This document shows, piece by piece, positions 26,601 to 35,567 of a stretch of DNA of 64,000 bases. The stretch's first letter is position 1. Each line of letters opens with the position of its first letter. The stretch covers positions 1 through 64,000 of the forward strand of contig JAJDAK010000018.1 in assembly GCA_029261895.1 (NCBI GenBank), read 5' to 3'. This DNA comes from Deltaproteobacteria bacterium (GTDB taxonomy: Bacteria; Myxococcota_A; UBA9160; SZUA-336). The notes beneath the pieces were generated by a model, which was not told the origin of the DNA, ran no database searches, and worked only from the letters and a program-made list of their open reading frames with translations. The translations under genes were made by a program, and so were the position numbers.

Positions 26601-27120
26601 CGAGACTGTTCGCGTCGAAAACCTGCACCAGTGCACGTCCGATGCCCTCCGTGGTTAAATTTGGCGCAATGGGACAGTTCTGTCCGCGACGTGCAGTCGT
26701 GATAAACGCGCGATTGCCAGCTGACCCGGCGAAAACGATATCGCGCGGTTCGTCGCAAAGCAGAATCGTACGTACGACACGTGCGGGGCTTGAACTCACG
26801 TCAACGATTGAAGCGCTATCCGATAGATGGTTGACGACCCAAACCTCGGTATTGCTACGTGCAGCAACCGCGGTGGGTTCCATCCCGACCGGGACGGATT
26901 CCACATAGCTGAGGCCTGCGGGTGTCACATCGTAAATTTCGAGGCGGTTGTCAGGGGTGTTGACCGCGAAGAGCCGTGTGCCGTCGGGCGAGAGCGCCAA
27001 CGGACGCGTGTGCTCGGTCTCGAAAGTCCAGAAGCTCTTCTGTGCTTGTGCCGAATGTGTAAAGCCGAGCATTAGGCTGGAAAGTGCGAAGACGATTTGG
27101 AATACGCGATTGCAGTACAT
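23680..27120 (-). CDS. Secreted beta-propeller c-type cytochrome with C-terminal repeats
   Basis: An 1146-residue protein. Signal peptide FQIVFALSSLMLGFTHSAQAQ is followed by a YVTN-like beta-propeller (about 30-500; ALSPDGTRLFAVNTPDNRLEIYD). Next come two haem motifs, CSSCH near 533 and CNGCH near 685, in a di-haem peroxidase-like region (IPHLRNMYQKVGMFG, GFLHDGSFDTLFRFH). The end (about 920-1140) holds four degenerate repeats of 60-70 residues centred on DHYLVYKGK, SHLESYRIKR, DHFLCYKLKR, SHLLCYKAKR. Likely a periplasmic or surface electron-transfer enzyme. ATG 27120 follows GGGGGAA. Confidence 0.75.
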   Translation of the reverse strand: MYCNRVFQIVFALSSLMLGFTHSAQAQKSFWTFETEHTRPLALSPDGTRLFAVNTPDNRLEIYDVTPAGLSYVESVPVGMEPTAVAARSNTEVWVVNHLSDSASIVDVSSSPARVVRTILLCDEPRDIVFAGSAGNRAFITTARRGQNCPIAPNLTTEGIGRALVQVFDANSLGATAGGTPIANIVLFGDTPRALAKSADGATVYAAVFHSGNNTTTISEGAVCNGGSTVSDCALLDGIDVDGISPFGRAPGGLPAPNDNAAGVNGPEVGLIVKHDPNDGLWKDELGRNWTDAVRFDLPDQDVFEINANGSPPAQTDSFSGVGTVLLNMLVDPNTGNVYVTNTEAVNEVRFEGPGAHAGPLKPPAEPASVIGHLHEARVSIIDSAGDVTTRHLNKHIDYDVVPAPLSVENASLATPMEMALHNGQLYVAAFGSSKVGVFDAAALEADTFVPSASNHIGLSGGGASGIVIDTANQRLYVSTRFDNGISVVDISSAPGNEIGHQTFFNPEPAVVVDGRPVLYDARLTSSNGEASCSSCHVFGNFDSLAWDLGDPDGGVASNPNPIGPIGNSQNFHPNKGPMTTQSLRGMDNHGPMHWRGDRTGGNFVPPQDPLDERLAFIAFNVAFPGLIGNNAELPQATMEAFTDFILEVVYPPNPIAGLDNTLSSGAANGSSIYFTRPNTDVIETCNGCHVTDVATGFFGSNGETTFENETQEFKIPHLRNMYQKVGMFGMPAVPFTRFGDNAHQGDQVRAFGFLHDGSFDTLFRFHTSDVFINMTDPERRDVETFMMEFPAELAPIVGQQITLADAGDTTTRNLIQNLFIDRAEAARPIRFDAAAHECDLIVKGHISGEARGAVYDTATNRFIPDRVADPALTATQLFALAGSGSELTFTCVPPGAGVRMGIDRNENSILDGDEATPAEIDHYLVYKGKTTPGTPKFAKLDVSIDDPTFAETRSITVIKPGGLAVPADKNGEGILDPVSHLESYRIKRASGTSKHVKRTNVSVIDQFGSLLVSTIKEDRLLVPTEKDLSNPIPNPLNPASIDHFLCYKLKRIPGFQKVEGVSVADQFEDRLYDLLRPRLLCNAVDKNAEGLIGADSHLLCYKAKRAKGEVKHTKRTGIHLHTQFGPEQLDSRVEELLCVPAAVSP

Positions 27121-27227
27121 GTGTAATTCCCCCTGAAACCTAAAGATAATCCTACTGTAGTTTATGTTTACAATGCGACGATAAAGTGACGCGCGGAAGT
27201 AAGTGACATCGTCCATCGTGATATTGA

Positions 27228-27257
27228 TTGACCTCGGTTCCTCTCGTAGCGTAATAA
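27228..27257 (+). promoter_or_regulatory. Possible promoter giving a near-leaderless transcript
   Basis: TTGACC (27228-27233) and TAATAA (27252-27257) are 18 nt apart on the plus strand. The ATG of the PEP-CTERM gene is only 7 nt past the -10, and no ribosome site is present, so transcription would start at or next to the start codon. The match is moderate. Confidence 0.3.
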
Positions 27258-27264
27258 CCTCAGT

Positions 27265-28035
27265 ATGAGAACTTCTACACACCTTAGTTGGGGAGCGAGA
27301 GTTCTTCTGACGATTTTGCTCGTCATCCTCGGCTCGTCATCCGCGCAGGCGATGAATGTCGATGTGTTCACTGTGTTTTCGAACGCGGGTTTGGAAACTG
27401 GCAACCTCGACAATTGGTCGATCACCAAACCGAATGCCAACTACGTTAGTGGCTTATCGGTGAGCCCGAATATCAATCCTGCAGATCCACTCAACGATCT
27501 CACTCCATTAGCCGCACCAGCGGGCAGCTTTTTTACCGGCGTGACGCGGCCGGGGGATAGCGGACCGGACCTTGCGTATAAGATCGCCCATGACGCTACG
27601 GCGGTATCCTTTGCCGCGGGCACGACGTTTTCGGTCGGAATCTTTGGTAACCGTGGACGCCTCGAGCCCTTTGACACCCCGGGTTCCACCGCGGAACTAC
27701 GCGTGCGGATTTTTGGATGGGGCGCCGGTAGTACGCCCACGGTCAACAGTTCCGATGATTGGAGTCGCAACATCTCGTGGAAGCCCGGCAATCAGAGTTT
27801 TGATTTCAGCGGGATCGCGGACGGTGACTGGGGCTTTCAAATATTTACGTTTGATCCCGCTGCTTTGGGAATCGATGCCGCAGATCTCGAGTTTCTATCG
27901 CTCTCCATTACGGGCAATACCAAGAACCACGATCAGTACGTGGCCTCGGATCTGGGTACCGTGCCTGAACCTACGACCTGGCTACTTCTTGGCGCCGCGA
28001 TTCTCGGGCTCGGCGCGCTTCACCGTCGTTCGTAA
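27265..28035 (+). CDS. PEP-CTERM secreted protein
   Basis: A 256-residue protein with signal peptide (ARVLLTILLVILGSSSAQAM) and a C-terminal PEP-CTERM signal: VPEPTTWLLLGAAILGLGALHRRS, that is the PEP motif, hydrophobic helix and basic end. The body is beta-rich with a jelly-roll look (NAGLETGNLDNWSI, FQIFTFDPAALGI) common in PEP-CTERM proteins and possibly carbohydrate-binding. It is divergent from the large cytochrome gene and convergent with the next gene, 12 nt away. Exosortase would process it; none is in the window. Confidence 0.8.
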   Translation: MRTSTHLSWGARVLLTILLVILGSSSAQAMNVDVFTVFSNAGLETGNLDNWSITKPNANYVSGLSVSPNINPADPLNDLTPLAAPAGSFFTGVTRPGDSGPDLAYKIAHDATAVSFAAGTTFSVGIFGNRGRLEPFDTPGSTAELRVRIFGWGAGSTPTVNSSDDWSRNISWKPGNQSFDFSGIADGDWGFQIFTFDPAALGIDAADLEFLSLSITGNTKNHDQYVASDLGTVPEPTTWLLLGAAILGLGALHRRS

Positions 28036-28047
28036 CCAGCGCAAACC

Positions 28048-30180
28048 TCAGGGTAGTGCGGCGGTACAAATCTCGCTTGTGCCCGGCGCCAACGTGGAGT
28101 CGACAGCCTCTCGCGTGAGCACGACCCAGTCGAGTAGATCACAGTCCATCGCGTTACCCACAACACTGCAACGATCGAGTTGGCTCTGGCTGAGCGGGGT
28201 GCCGTTGGGATCTACGAGGTGGGACGCAAGGATGCCCGCGTCGGTGGCTTCGAGCGCACGGTTCTGATCGAGGTCGCCGCAGATCTTTGCTGCGGGTTGC
28301 ACGTAGTACCCTTCGCGAATGCCCCACGACTGGCTTGGGCGCCGCAACCAGGGATCGTTCTCCACCGGGTTCAACCCGACCTCAACGCTAGTGAGCTCGA
28401 TGGGACGTGATGGAAATGGCGGGGCACCGCCAAGTGTTTCGGCGCCGAAGTGCAGGTGTGGATCGCCGAAACAGACACCGGAGTTTCCGACATTGCCAAG
28501 CAGCGTACCTTGAGGAATCGGGTTCGTGAACGGGCCGAGTGGCGTCACCGTGCCATTCTGTATATGACTGAAGAGCAAACCCACGCTCGGATCTGCGTCG
28601 AGTTTATAGAACTGAAAATTCACTCCGAACGTATTGGGGTCGAACGAACTGCAATCCGGCGTTTCATCGAAGTTCCCGTCGAGGGACGACCAAAACGTTC
28701 CAGCCGCGGGCGCAGTAATCGTATCGCCAAACGAAAGGAAGTCGCCGAGCGTTAAACTTCCGTCAGGATCGGAGAACTGCCCCGCATTGTTGGTGCGAAA
28801 GAAGTCATAGCCCCAAACACCAGCATGCGAGAAGAGACCGCCGGAACCCTGGCCGACGAACTGAATACCGTCGAGTGGAAGCCCAACGACCACGGCCGGA
28901 TCTGGGGTGCTGTTTGCGTCGGGTACGGGAAGCGCAGCGTCCAATTCATAGGGCGTTGCCTTCAAGCGGTAGGAACCGATCGCAGGACCAACGTCCATCA
29001 ATGCGAACGTATTGGGATCCTCGGAGGTTGGTGTCACGCGCATGAATGGGCGCGCCGCCGCACCGTTTAGTGCTGAGCTGAATTCGGCGGGCAAGATGTT
29101 CTGGAGCAGCGAGATCGGGATCTTCGCTTCGAAGAAGTTTCCGCTGATGGCGATCTCACTGTCGTTTGGGTCCAGCCCATTGAAGTCATCAAAGATCGTG
29201 CAGCCGTTGAAGCTCGTATCCGCATTCCACCAGCAATAAAAGTCTAGGAAGTCTGGCCGGAGTCCGAGTTCGAGGTCTCGCACATTCTGTTCGCGGTAGT
29301 CGATTCTAAGGCGATATTGAATGAAGTTCTGCGACGGAGGCCCCGCGGATTCAATCAGCACATACCAGGCGTCCTCCAGCGGCGCGAAGGCGGCGCGTAC
29401 GATATCCAGCGCGGGATTACCACCGGCATCGCCGTTGGGATCTTCGAAGAAGGGAATTCCGTCCCAATCGTTGGGGTCGCCGTCGACGACGATGGCGTCC
29501 GCAATCGGCTTCAGGATATCGATCGTATTGAACACCGGTGTATGCCCAGGATCAAAGACCGGCGTGGGGTCATAGATGTAGGTGACCTCGACCTCTCCGA
29601 AAGTCTGCTGAACAAGACCGTTGATAGCGATCGCGCCATCGCTATTCGTGACGGACGCGCTGCCCGATCCCGTGACGTCGATATCGTAAGTCGCTCCTGC
29701 ACCGCTGAATGCGTTGAGCGCGCCACTGGTTTGGAAGGAGTGGAGCGAGAACTCGATCGCCTGAGCGAGATCGTTGGTAAGATCCCCCGGCTGTAGATTG
29801 ACTCCGAAGTCGGTGACGGTATCGCTTTTGTTGTCGAGATCGAAGCCAAAGAGCGCGAGAAAGATCTGCTGAGAAGCGATGACCTCATAGTCAAAAGTCA
29901 CGTCAATTTCATCGATGTTCTCGAACTCGACATCGTTATCGGTCTGCATATCCAAGAAAATCTGGACCTCGGTCAAAGTGCCGAGAGCGGGATCGAATTT
30001 GGGGAAGGTCAACGTCTCCGTGATACTGAAGTCGGGGTTGCCGGAATCATCCACCAAAAGCGGCTCGCTGAACGAGATCTGATCCGCGATCGCCGGCGTG
30101 GTTCCTAGCGCGGCTAGCAAGCAAAACGGACCCAGAATTCCCGAAAATCGCTTTAGTTCTACATTCATCATATTCCGCAT
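28048..30180 (-). CDS. Multi-domain secreted protein with M23 and dockerin-like domains
   Basis: A 710-residue protein. After a signal peptide, residues 35-215 look like the 'choice-of-anchor E' domain (LTFPKFDPALGTLTEVQIFLD). Residues 225-400 resemble a DOMON/carbohydrate-binding sandwich (ADAIVVDGDPNDWDGIPFFEDPNGD). Residues 425-590 are M23-like (FSHAGVWGYDF, ITAPAAGTFW, GDPHLHFGAE). Residues 620-690 are dockerin-like with calcium loops (CGDLDQNRALEATDAGILASHL, DCDLLDWVVL). This mosaic suggests a cell-surface or matrix protein acting on peptidoglycan or glycan. The catalytic state of the M23 part is uncertain. Confidence 0.65.
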   Translation of the reverse strand: MRNMMNVELKRFSGILGPFCLLAALGTTPAIADQISFSEPLLVDDSGNPDFSITETLTFPKFDPALGTLTEVQIFLDMQTDNDVEFENIDEIDVTFDYEVIASQQIFLALFGFDLDNKSDTVTDFGVNLQPGDLTNDLAQAIEFSLHSFQTSGALNAFSGAGATYDIDVTGSGSASVTNSDGAIAINGLVQQTFGEVEVTYIYDPTPVFDPGHTPVFNTIDILKPIADAIVVDGDPNDWDGIPFFEDPNGDAGGNPALDIVRAAFAPLEDAWYVLIESAGPPSQNFIQYRLRIDYREQNVRDLELGLRPDFLDFYCWWNADTSFNGCTIFDDFNGLDPNDSEIAISGNFFEAKIPISLLQNILPAEFSSALNGAAARPFMRVTPTSEDPNTFALMDVGPAIGSYRLKATPYELDAALPVPDANSTPDPAVVVGLPLDGIQFVGQGSGGLFSHAGVWGYDFFRTNNAGQFSDPDGSLTLGDFLSFGDTITAPAAGTFWSSLDGNFDETPDCSSFDPNTFGVNFQFYKLDADPSVGLLFSHIQNGTVTPLGPFTNPIPQGTLLGNVGNSGVCFGDPHLHFGAETLGGAPPFPSRPIELTSVEVGLNPVENDPWLRRPSQSWGIREGYYVQPAAKICGDLDQNRALEATDAGILASHLVDPNGTPLSQSQLDRCSVVGNAMDCDLLDWVVLTREAVDSTLAPGTSEICTAALP

Positions 30181-30276
30181 CTAACTGCCTTTTCGCCGGA
30201 AACCCGACTCTAGCAGGAAACGGCTGAGCTACGGAAGGGTAGGGAGCCCGGATCGCGAATGCATTAGACTCCGCGC

Positions 30277-31713
30277 GTGCTTGCACGAAAGCTATTCGTT
30301 GTTGCGCTGCTTCACCTCGCGACGTTCGGTTATTTCGTCCAGGGGGGCGGGGATAATCAAACCGCCACGATCGGTGAAATACGCGCGTGGGTCGAGCGTG
30401 GCACATTCGATGTCGGCGAATACGCTCAAGTCACCAGTGACCTCAGTTACTATGGTGGCAGGAGCTATTCGAACAAGCAGCCGAATATGACGTTCTTCGT
30501 CGCGCCCCTCTACTGGGCATTCCATCGGTCGGCTAGCGCGCTTGGCATCGACACCGCATCGGTGGGTTATCAATTTGCTGCGTCCTATCTGATCACGTTG
30601 CTATGCGCGGGGATTTGGGGCGCACTTTGGGGAACGCTTCTGTTCTTTGTGCTTCGCGCACTCTTTCCTAACACCACCGACAACGAGCGAATTACATTGT
30701 CTCTGATGGTGCCGTTGAGCACGATGTTATTGCCGTACTCAACGATGGCTTTCGTGCACTCCTTCGAATCGTTCTGGATCCTGATGCTGATCTACGCGTT
30801 TATTCGCTACTCGCAGGGCGCGAACCGGAGGCGCGACATCTTCGTACTGGGCCTCTGTTACGGGCTGGCCGTACTTTCCAATCCACTCATGAGTCTGGTT
30901 GCACCGGTTTTCGGTTGGGTTCTGCTGAAGAACGGCGGACGCTGGTTTGAGCATGGTCTAGTATTTGCTGGCGGGGTAACGCTCATGCTCACGCCGCTGC
31001 TGATCTACAACATCATCTGTTTCGATCATCCACTACACAGCAATCGTGCCTACCAGGACCCAATGTTCACCAGTTCAAAGTACTTCATGGGTGTATTCAA
31101 ACCATTAAAGGCTTCAAGAATTATCAAGACGCTGTTCTGGAGTCGTCGCTCTTTACCACCGGGCCAGACATTTCTTCTGGCGTTTATTCCGGGCGCGTAC
31201 CTGATGTTTAAGCACAAGATCCTGCATCGGGATGTAGCGTTGTTGATGGGCGCAATTACGTTCGTGTTTCTGCTTTTTATGAGCTCGTTTTCAGGTTGGT
31301 ACGGTGGCCTTTCATATGGTCCTCGTTACATCACGCCTCTGATTTCGATCTTCGTAATTCTCTCGATCCCGGTGTTCCAGCGTTTCAAGCGTACGTACAT
31401 CAGTTTGATGCTGGCATCGACTTTGATGATGTTTGTTTTGACCGCGGTTGACCCACTCGGGTGCGCTGGGGACGAGACGCGCTTCCCGATCTTTCAATGC
31501 GCATTCCCGAGCTTTTTGAATGGGGACGTATCGACCAACCCGGATCCGCTCTTTCCGAGTGCTGAGATCGAGGACTACTCTTTCAACTTGGGGCAGCTTG
31601 CGGGTCTTCGAGGCCTCTGGAGCTTATGGCCGCTGATCGCGTTTCAGGCGCTAGGGCTGGCTTTTCTGGTCGTTCTTGGCCGTGGCGCTTCCTCTGGCCG
31701 CCCGGCTGGTTGA
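30277..31713 (+). CDS. Polytopic membrane protein, GT-C glycosyltransferase-like
   Basis: A 478-residue membrane protein with about ten hydrophobic segments. An early luminal loop with acidic and aromatic residues (SDLSYYGGRSYSNKQPNMTFF), the GGLSYGPRYITPLI segment near residue 345 and the overall helix pattern resemble lipid-linked sugar GT-C transferases such as the dolichyl-mannosyltransferase group. I cannot confirm a catalytic acidic pair. It starts with GTG and has no clear ribosome site. A dockerin-like secreted protein gene follows after 40 nt, probably in the same transcript. Confidence 0.6.
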   Translation: MLARKLFVVALLHLATFGYFVQGGGDNQTATIGEIRAWVERGTFDVGEYAQVTSDLSYYGGRSYSNKQPNMTFFVAPLYWAFHRSASALGIDTASVGYQFAASYLITLLCAGIWGALWGTLLFFVLRALFPNTTDNERITLSLMVPLSTMLLPYSTMAFVHSFESFWILMLIYAFIRYSQGANRRRDIFVLGLCYGLAVLSNPLMSLVAPVFGWVLLKNGGRWFEHGLVFAGGVTLMLTPLLIYNIICFDHPLHSNRAYQDPMFTSSKYFMGVFKPLKASRIIKTLFWSRRSLPPGQTFLLAFIPGAYLMFKHKILHRDVALLMGAITFVFLLFMSSFSGWYGGLSYGPRYITPLISIFVILSIPVFQRFKRTYISLMLASTLMMFVLTAVDPLGCAGDETRFPIFQCAFPSFLNGDVSTNPDPLFPSAEIEDYSFNLGQLAGLRGLWSLWPLIAFQALGLAFLVVLGRGASSGRPAG

Positions 31714-31753
31714 ATCATTTGCCTGATTTGTCGCGTCGCGTCAGAATGGGCCG

Positions 31754-32596
31754 ATGCGTATCCCACGAATTCTGTCTGGTTTGGTTGCGGTCATGGCTTT
31801 GGGTTGGATTTCCATCGCTGGGGCTGAAGTGTTTTTGGGCGGCGACCTGAACGGCGACGGCCGCTTCGATATTGCGGACAAGGTCATCATGGACCGTGCG
31901 CTTGTGGGACTCCCTCCGGGCGTCAGTCAGACCTGCGCAGCGGTACCCCCGTTGGAAACAGCAGATCAGTCCGGCGTGGCGCCATGCCCCAACCAGGACA
32001 TTCTCACCGATCCCAATCAGCTGGCCGAGCTCAAGAACGCGATTCAAAACGGTACGTTTGTCTATCTGGATGTTCCGTTTGATGGGGGCGATCCAGATAT
32101 TCTGCTGAAGAAATGCGGCTTCGAAGGTTTTTGGAATCCAGCCGATAACATAGATCCGGTCGCGCCGATGGACGTCTTCATTCCATTGCCCGTCACGATT
32201 CAGTCGCTCTTTCAAACGGGTAATGCGGGCATCTGTACCACGAACTTTGTGAATTTCGGTTTAGACGAAGGTTTCCCTCGAGCGGGTGTTTATCGCAAAG
32301 AGGTCAAGGTTTCACATGCTGGGAGTACCTGGCACACGCGTTTACGTTTCACCATTTCGGGTACCGCGGCGGGCAATAGTTTTGCGTCAGAGGGTATTTC
32401 AACGTTCGGTGGCGATGATATTGCCAACCTCATTTATGAGGTAAATGGTAAAGTCGTGCCGCATGCCGATGTACTGACTGAAGTGTATGCGCTGCATGCT
32501 CCAAGCCCGGGCGCGCACATCGATGTGCGCAAGACAGCACTCGGTCCCATCGTTTGGACGGCAGACGTCGAATTCATCTGCGCCACCAAATCCTGA
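31754..32596 (+). CDS. Secreted protein with dockerin-like calcium repeat
   Basis: A 280-residue protein with signal peptide (ILSGLVAVMALGWISIAGAEV) followed at once by a single type I dockerin-like segment, GDLNGDGRFDIADKVIMDRALVG, in which D-N-D-R-D positions would bind calcium. The remaining 210 residues are beta-rich and unrecognised. A second dockerin half is not clear. Its 3' end overlaps the convergent MMPL gene by 23 nt. The function is unknown; a structural or adhesion role fits the neighbouring envelope genes. Confidence 0.6.
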   Translation: MRIPRILSGLVAVMALGWISIAGAEVFLGGDLNGDGRFDIADKVIMDRALVGLPPGVSQTCAAVPPLETADQSGVAPCPNQDILTDPNQLAELKNAIQNGTFVYLDVPFDGGDPDILLKKCGFEGFWNPADNIDPVAPMDVFIPLPVTIQSLFQTGNAGICTTNFVNFGLDEGFPRAGVYRKEVKVSHAGSTWHTRLRFTISGTAAGNSFASEGISTFGGDDIANLIYEVNGKVVPHADVLTEVYALHAPSPGAHIDVRKTALGPIVWTADVEFICATKS

Positions 32597-34604
32597 TCGC
32601 GGCGGGGATCAGCGTGAGATCCACGATCAATGCGCCAGCGAGCCCGACGCTGAGTAAACCCGCCAGCCAGCGGTTGGTCTGAATCGACGAAAATCCGAGC
32701 GGCAGCAGGCACGCCATCAGGATCAAGGTCGTCGCCAGGAGTGCCGGTGCGGCCTCGCGAGCGGCTTCGCTCGCCGTCCCGCCGTGTCGCAACGGCCAGA
32801 GCAAGTGAATTGAATCGTCGACCGCGATGCCTAGCAGGATCGCGGGAATCGGTATGAAGGCGAGCGACCAGGGCAGGTCGAACGCCGCCATGCAACCGAG
32901 CACCAAGACCGGTGGTAATACGTTCGCGAATGCCGCGATGCTCCAAAGTCCGCGCTTTCGAAAACCCCAGACTAGGAATACCAATACGACGAGTACGGGT
33001 AGGAGGCTGCCGGGCCAGAGTTCAACCCAACCCAGCCACTCGGCCTCCGCGTACGCGTAACCGGGGCCTGCAAAAAACAACCGGTGGTGGCTGAGCATGG
33101 TCTGATCGAAGTGTCGGATCCATTCCAGGATTTCGTACTTGCGTTCGAGCGTCATCTTGGCGAAATGCACTTGCAAGCGAGCGACACCCGCCTCGGTATG
33201 GATCCAAGTTTTCAGACGCGGATCCTGTAAGCGTTCGCGGATGACTTCGGCCTGAAGATCTGGACGCATGGCTCCGACGTCGATCTTCATTTCATTTGGA
33301 TCGATGACGTCGAGTGGCAACACCAAGACAGTTTCGTCGTAGCTATGCAATTGATGGTTGAGGCTACCGAGTGCGGAAAGCAGGGGCAGTGGGTCTCTGC
33401 CGCGCGTATCGGACGCATCGATGTAGATTTCCACGGGACTGAGATCGGTTCCCGTGAGCGTTTGAACAAAATCTAAATCTGCATGGATCGGATGATCGCG
33501 GACCAGGATTTGCGGAAAGGGTACGTCGACGCGCAAGGCTTGTAATTGCCAACCCAGAAGTATCAAAGTGCCGAGCCAAAACAACAACACGGGCTTGGGA
33601 TGGCGCTCGGCGGCGAGGCTCAATTCCGTTGCCCAACGTTCGGGCCAGTGCGGTGCTGCACGACGTGGTTTGAAGCTGCGTAGGATCTCGGTCGCCAGCC
33701 CAAACGTCAACGCGTACGCGAGCAATGCCGCGATCGCGGTCCAGATACCGAAGCGTTGCATCAAGCCCGACTCATCTTGAGTCGCGAGCGCCAACATGGC
33801 GCCCGCGGTGGTAAGCGTTGTGAGTGCGCAAGGCTTGGCCAATTCGCGCAACGCGCGAGCGATCGCTGCCATGTTATCAAGTCCTTCATCAAGATAGCGA
33901 CGCATGCGGTGGTAGACATGCATGGCATCCAGAGTGGCGACCGCCCAGATGAACGGGACCAATAGCAACGCCAATGCGGTGAGCGACCCGGTCCAGCAAC
34001 GAAACAGGCCCAAAGTAAGTGCGGTCGTACAACCCGCAATCGCGAGCAGAAAGAACATCGCGGTGAGATCCGCGTAGATGACCAGACTGATGGCAACCAA
34101 TGCGACGACGATCAATGGTAGTGCCCAGCGTAGATCGCGCCGCGTACCCTCCCATACCGCGAGTCGAATCGACCCCGCACTCACGATCGATATTTCAGGT
34201 CGAGGTCGCAAGCGCGCCAGCCTGTTTTGCAGCCAAGCTTGTAGTTCAGCGATATGCCCGAGTTGCCCGGTATTGGGCTCGAGGCTCGCCACGACGATGC
34301 CCGAAGTCGCAGCATCATTCGGCTGCCAACGCGCGCTGCGCGTGACGCCCGGTGCGTGTTCAAGCCAGGCTTCAACAAGATCGAGTTGGCCAGCTGCTTC
34401 AGGCCCTCGAATACCGATCAGCATCGGATCATCTGTCGCGCCGAGTACCTTGCGCAAGCGTGCAATCTCAGCGATCTCCGTTTCAGGCAGAAACCGCTCC
34501 ACGGTGGCCTGGTCGCTGGCTTCGGTTTGCGCCAATAGCGTGAAGATCGCCGCTAACGCGAGCACGAGGACGGTGGCGGTTGCGATGCGGCGTAGCATCG
34601 CCAT
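32574..34604 (-). CDS. MMPL/RND-family exporter
   Basis: A 676-residue inner-membrane protein with two symmetrical halves: one helix, a periplasmic domain, then five or six helices, repeated. The MMPL/SSD motifs are visible: AVATLDAMHVYHRMRRYLDEG and LGIAVDDSIHLLWPLRHGGTASEAA, where GIAVDDS is the family signature of the proton relay. Relatives export lipids, including hopanoids (HpnN) and mycolates. Cargo is unknown here. It overlaps the dockerin gene at the 3' end and is divergent from the lactonase gene. Confidence 0.82.
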   Translation of the reverse strand: MAMLRRIATATVLVLALAAIFTLLAQTEASDQATVERFLPETEIAEIARLRKVLGATDDPMLIGIRGPEAAGQLDLVEAWLEHAPGVTRSARWQPNDAATSGIVVASLEPNTGQLGHIAELQAWLQNRLARLRPRPEISIVSAGSIRLAVWEGTRRDLRWALPLIVVALVAISLVIYADLTAMFFLLAIAGCTTALTLGLFRCWTGSLTALALLLVPFIWAVATLDAMHVYHRMRRYLDEGLDNMAAIARALRELAKPCALTTLTTAGAMLALATQDESGLMQRFGIWTAIAALLAYALTFGLATEILRSFKPRRAAPHWPERWATELSLAAERHPKPVLLFWLGTLILLGWQLQALRVDVPFPQILVRDHPIHADLDFVQTLTGTDLSPVEIYIDASDTRGRDPLPLLSALGSLNHQLHSYDETVLVLPLDVIDPNEMKIDVGAMRPDLQAEVIRERLQDPRLKTWIHTEAGVARLQVHFAKMTLERKYEILEWIRHFDQTMLSHHRLFFAGPGYAYAEAEWLGWVELWPGSLLPVLVVLVFLVWGFRKRGLWSIAAFANVLPPVLVLGCMAAFDLPWSLAFIPIPAILLGIAVDDSIHLLWPLRHGGTASEAAREAAPALLATTLILMACLLPLGFSSIQTNRWLAGLLSVGLAGALIVDLTLIPAAIRIWWRR

Positions 34605-34702
34605 AGGATATGGGATCGACCGCGTCTATGAAACAACTGCCGATATCTGGCCGTATCGTGGCGTACACTTCTATCTCGAACGCTAAACAAGGAGGGGACC
34701 CA

Positions 34703-35551
34703 GTGAAAGAACTTCGCACGGAGGTGCTGCTCGAAGGATTGGTTTTCCCAGAAGGGCCACGCTGGCACGGCGACAGGCTCTGGTTTTCGGACCAACACGA
34801 CGGTTGGGTTCACACGGTTGAACCGAATGGCAAGAGTGAAAAAATCCTTCGCCTGGAGCAGCAGCCGTCCGGGTTGGGATGGGATCCCCAGGGTCGTCTA
34901 TTGGTCGTCTCTATGCTCGACCGAAAACTGCTGCGATGGGATCCAGATGGTCTTACGACGATCGCCGAGCTTGGAAATCTCGCGTCCCATCACTGCAACG
35001 ACATGGTGGTGGATGCGCTGGGTCGCGCGTACATCGGCAATTTTGGTTCCGACATCGAGGGCGGTGCAACCCCGACTCCGGTTCCACTTATTCTCGTGGA
35101 CACGGATGGAAACGCACGTGCCGTGGGTGGCCCATTGATGTTTCCCAATGGCAGTGCTATTACGCCCGATGGGCGCACGTTGATTGTCGGAGAAACCTAC
35201 GCGGCGCGAATTAGCGCATTCGATATCGAAAGTGACGGTAGCTTGAGCCATCAGCGTGTCTTCGCACAACTCGAGGGCGCAGTTCCCGACGGCATTTCTC
35301 TCGATGCTGAGGGTGCGGTGTGGTTGGCTTCGCCGATCAGTAACGAAGTCATCCGTGTCCGCGAAGGTGGCGAAGTTACAGATCGCGTGCGTGTAGAGAA
35401 TCAAGCGTATGCGTGCATGCTCGGGGGGGACGACGGCCGCAGCCTATTCGTGTGTACGGCGGAAACCCATATTACGGCGATCACCAAAACGAAGCGGAGC
35501 GGGCGAATTGAAGTCGCTCGCGTCGAGACACCAGCCGCAGCGTCGCCTTAG
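34703..35551 (+). CDS. SMP-30/gluconolactonase family protein
   Basis: A 282-residue six-bladed beta-propeller. Signature parts are GLVFPEGPRWHGDRLWFSD, including the metal-binding Glu, HHCNDMVVDALGRAYIGNFG with the Asn-Asp pair, and LMFPNGSAITPDGRTLIVGET. These enzymes hydrolyse sugar or other lactones with a divalent metal. The true start is GTG 34703, preceded by AGGAGG; an in-frame upstream extension lacks a site. It is convergent with the dioxygenase gene, 16 nt apart. Confidence 0.88.
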   Translation: MKELRTEVLLEGLVFPEGPRWHGDRLWFSDQHDGWVHTVEPNGKSEKILRLEQQPSGLGWDPQGRLLVVSMLDRKLLRWDPDGLTTIAELGNLASHHCNDMVVDALGRAYIGNFGSDIEGGATPTPVPLILVDTDGNARAVGGPLMFPNGSAITPDGRTLIVGETYAARISAFDIESDGSLSHQRVFAQLEGAVPDGISLDAEGAVWLASPISNEVIRVREGGEVTDRVRVENQAYACMLGGDDGRSLFVCTAETHITAITKTKRSGRIEVARVETPAAASP

Positions 35552-35567
35552 GTCATGGACGCGGCAT

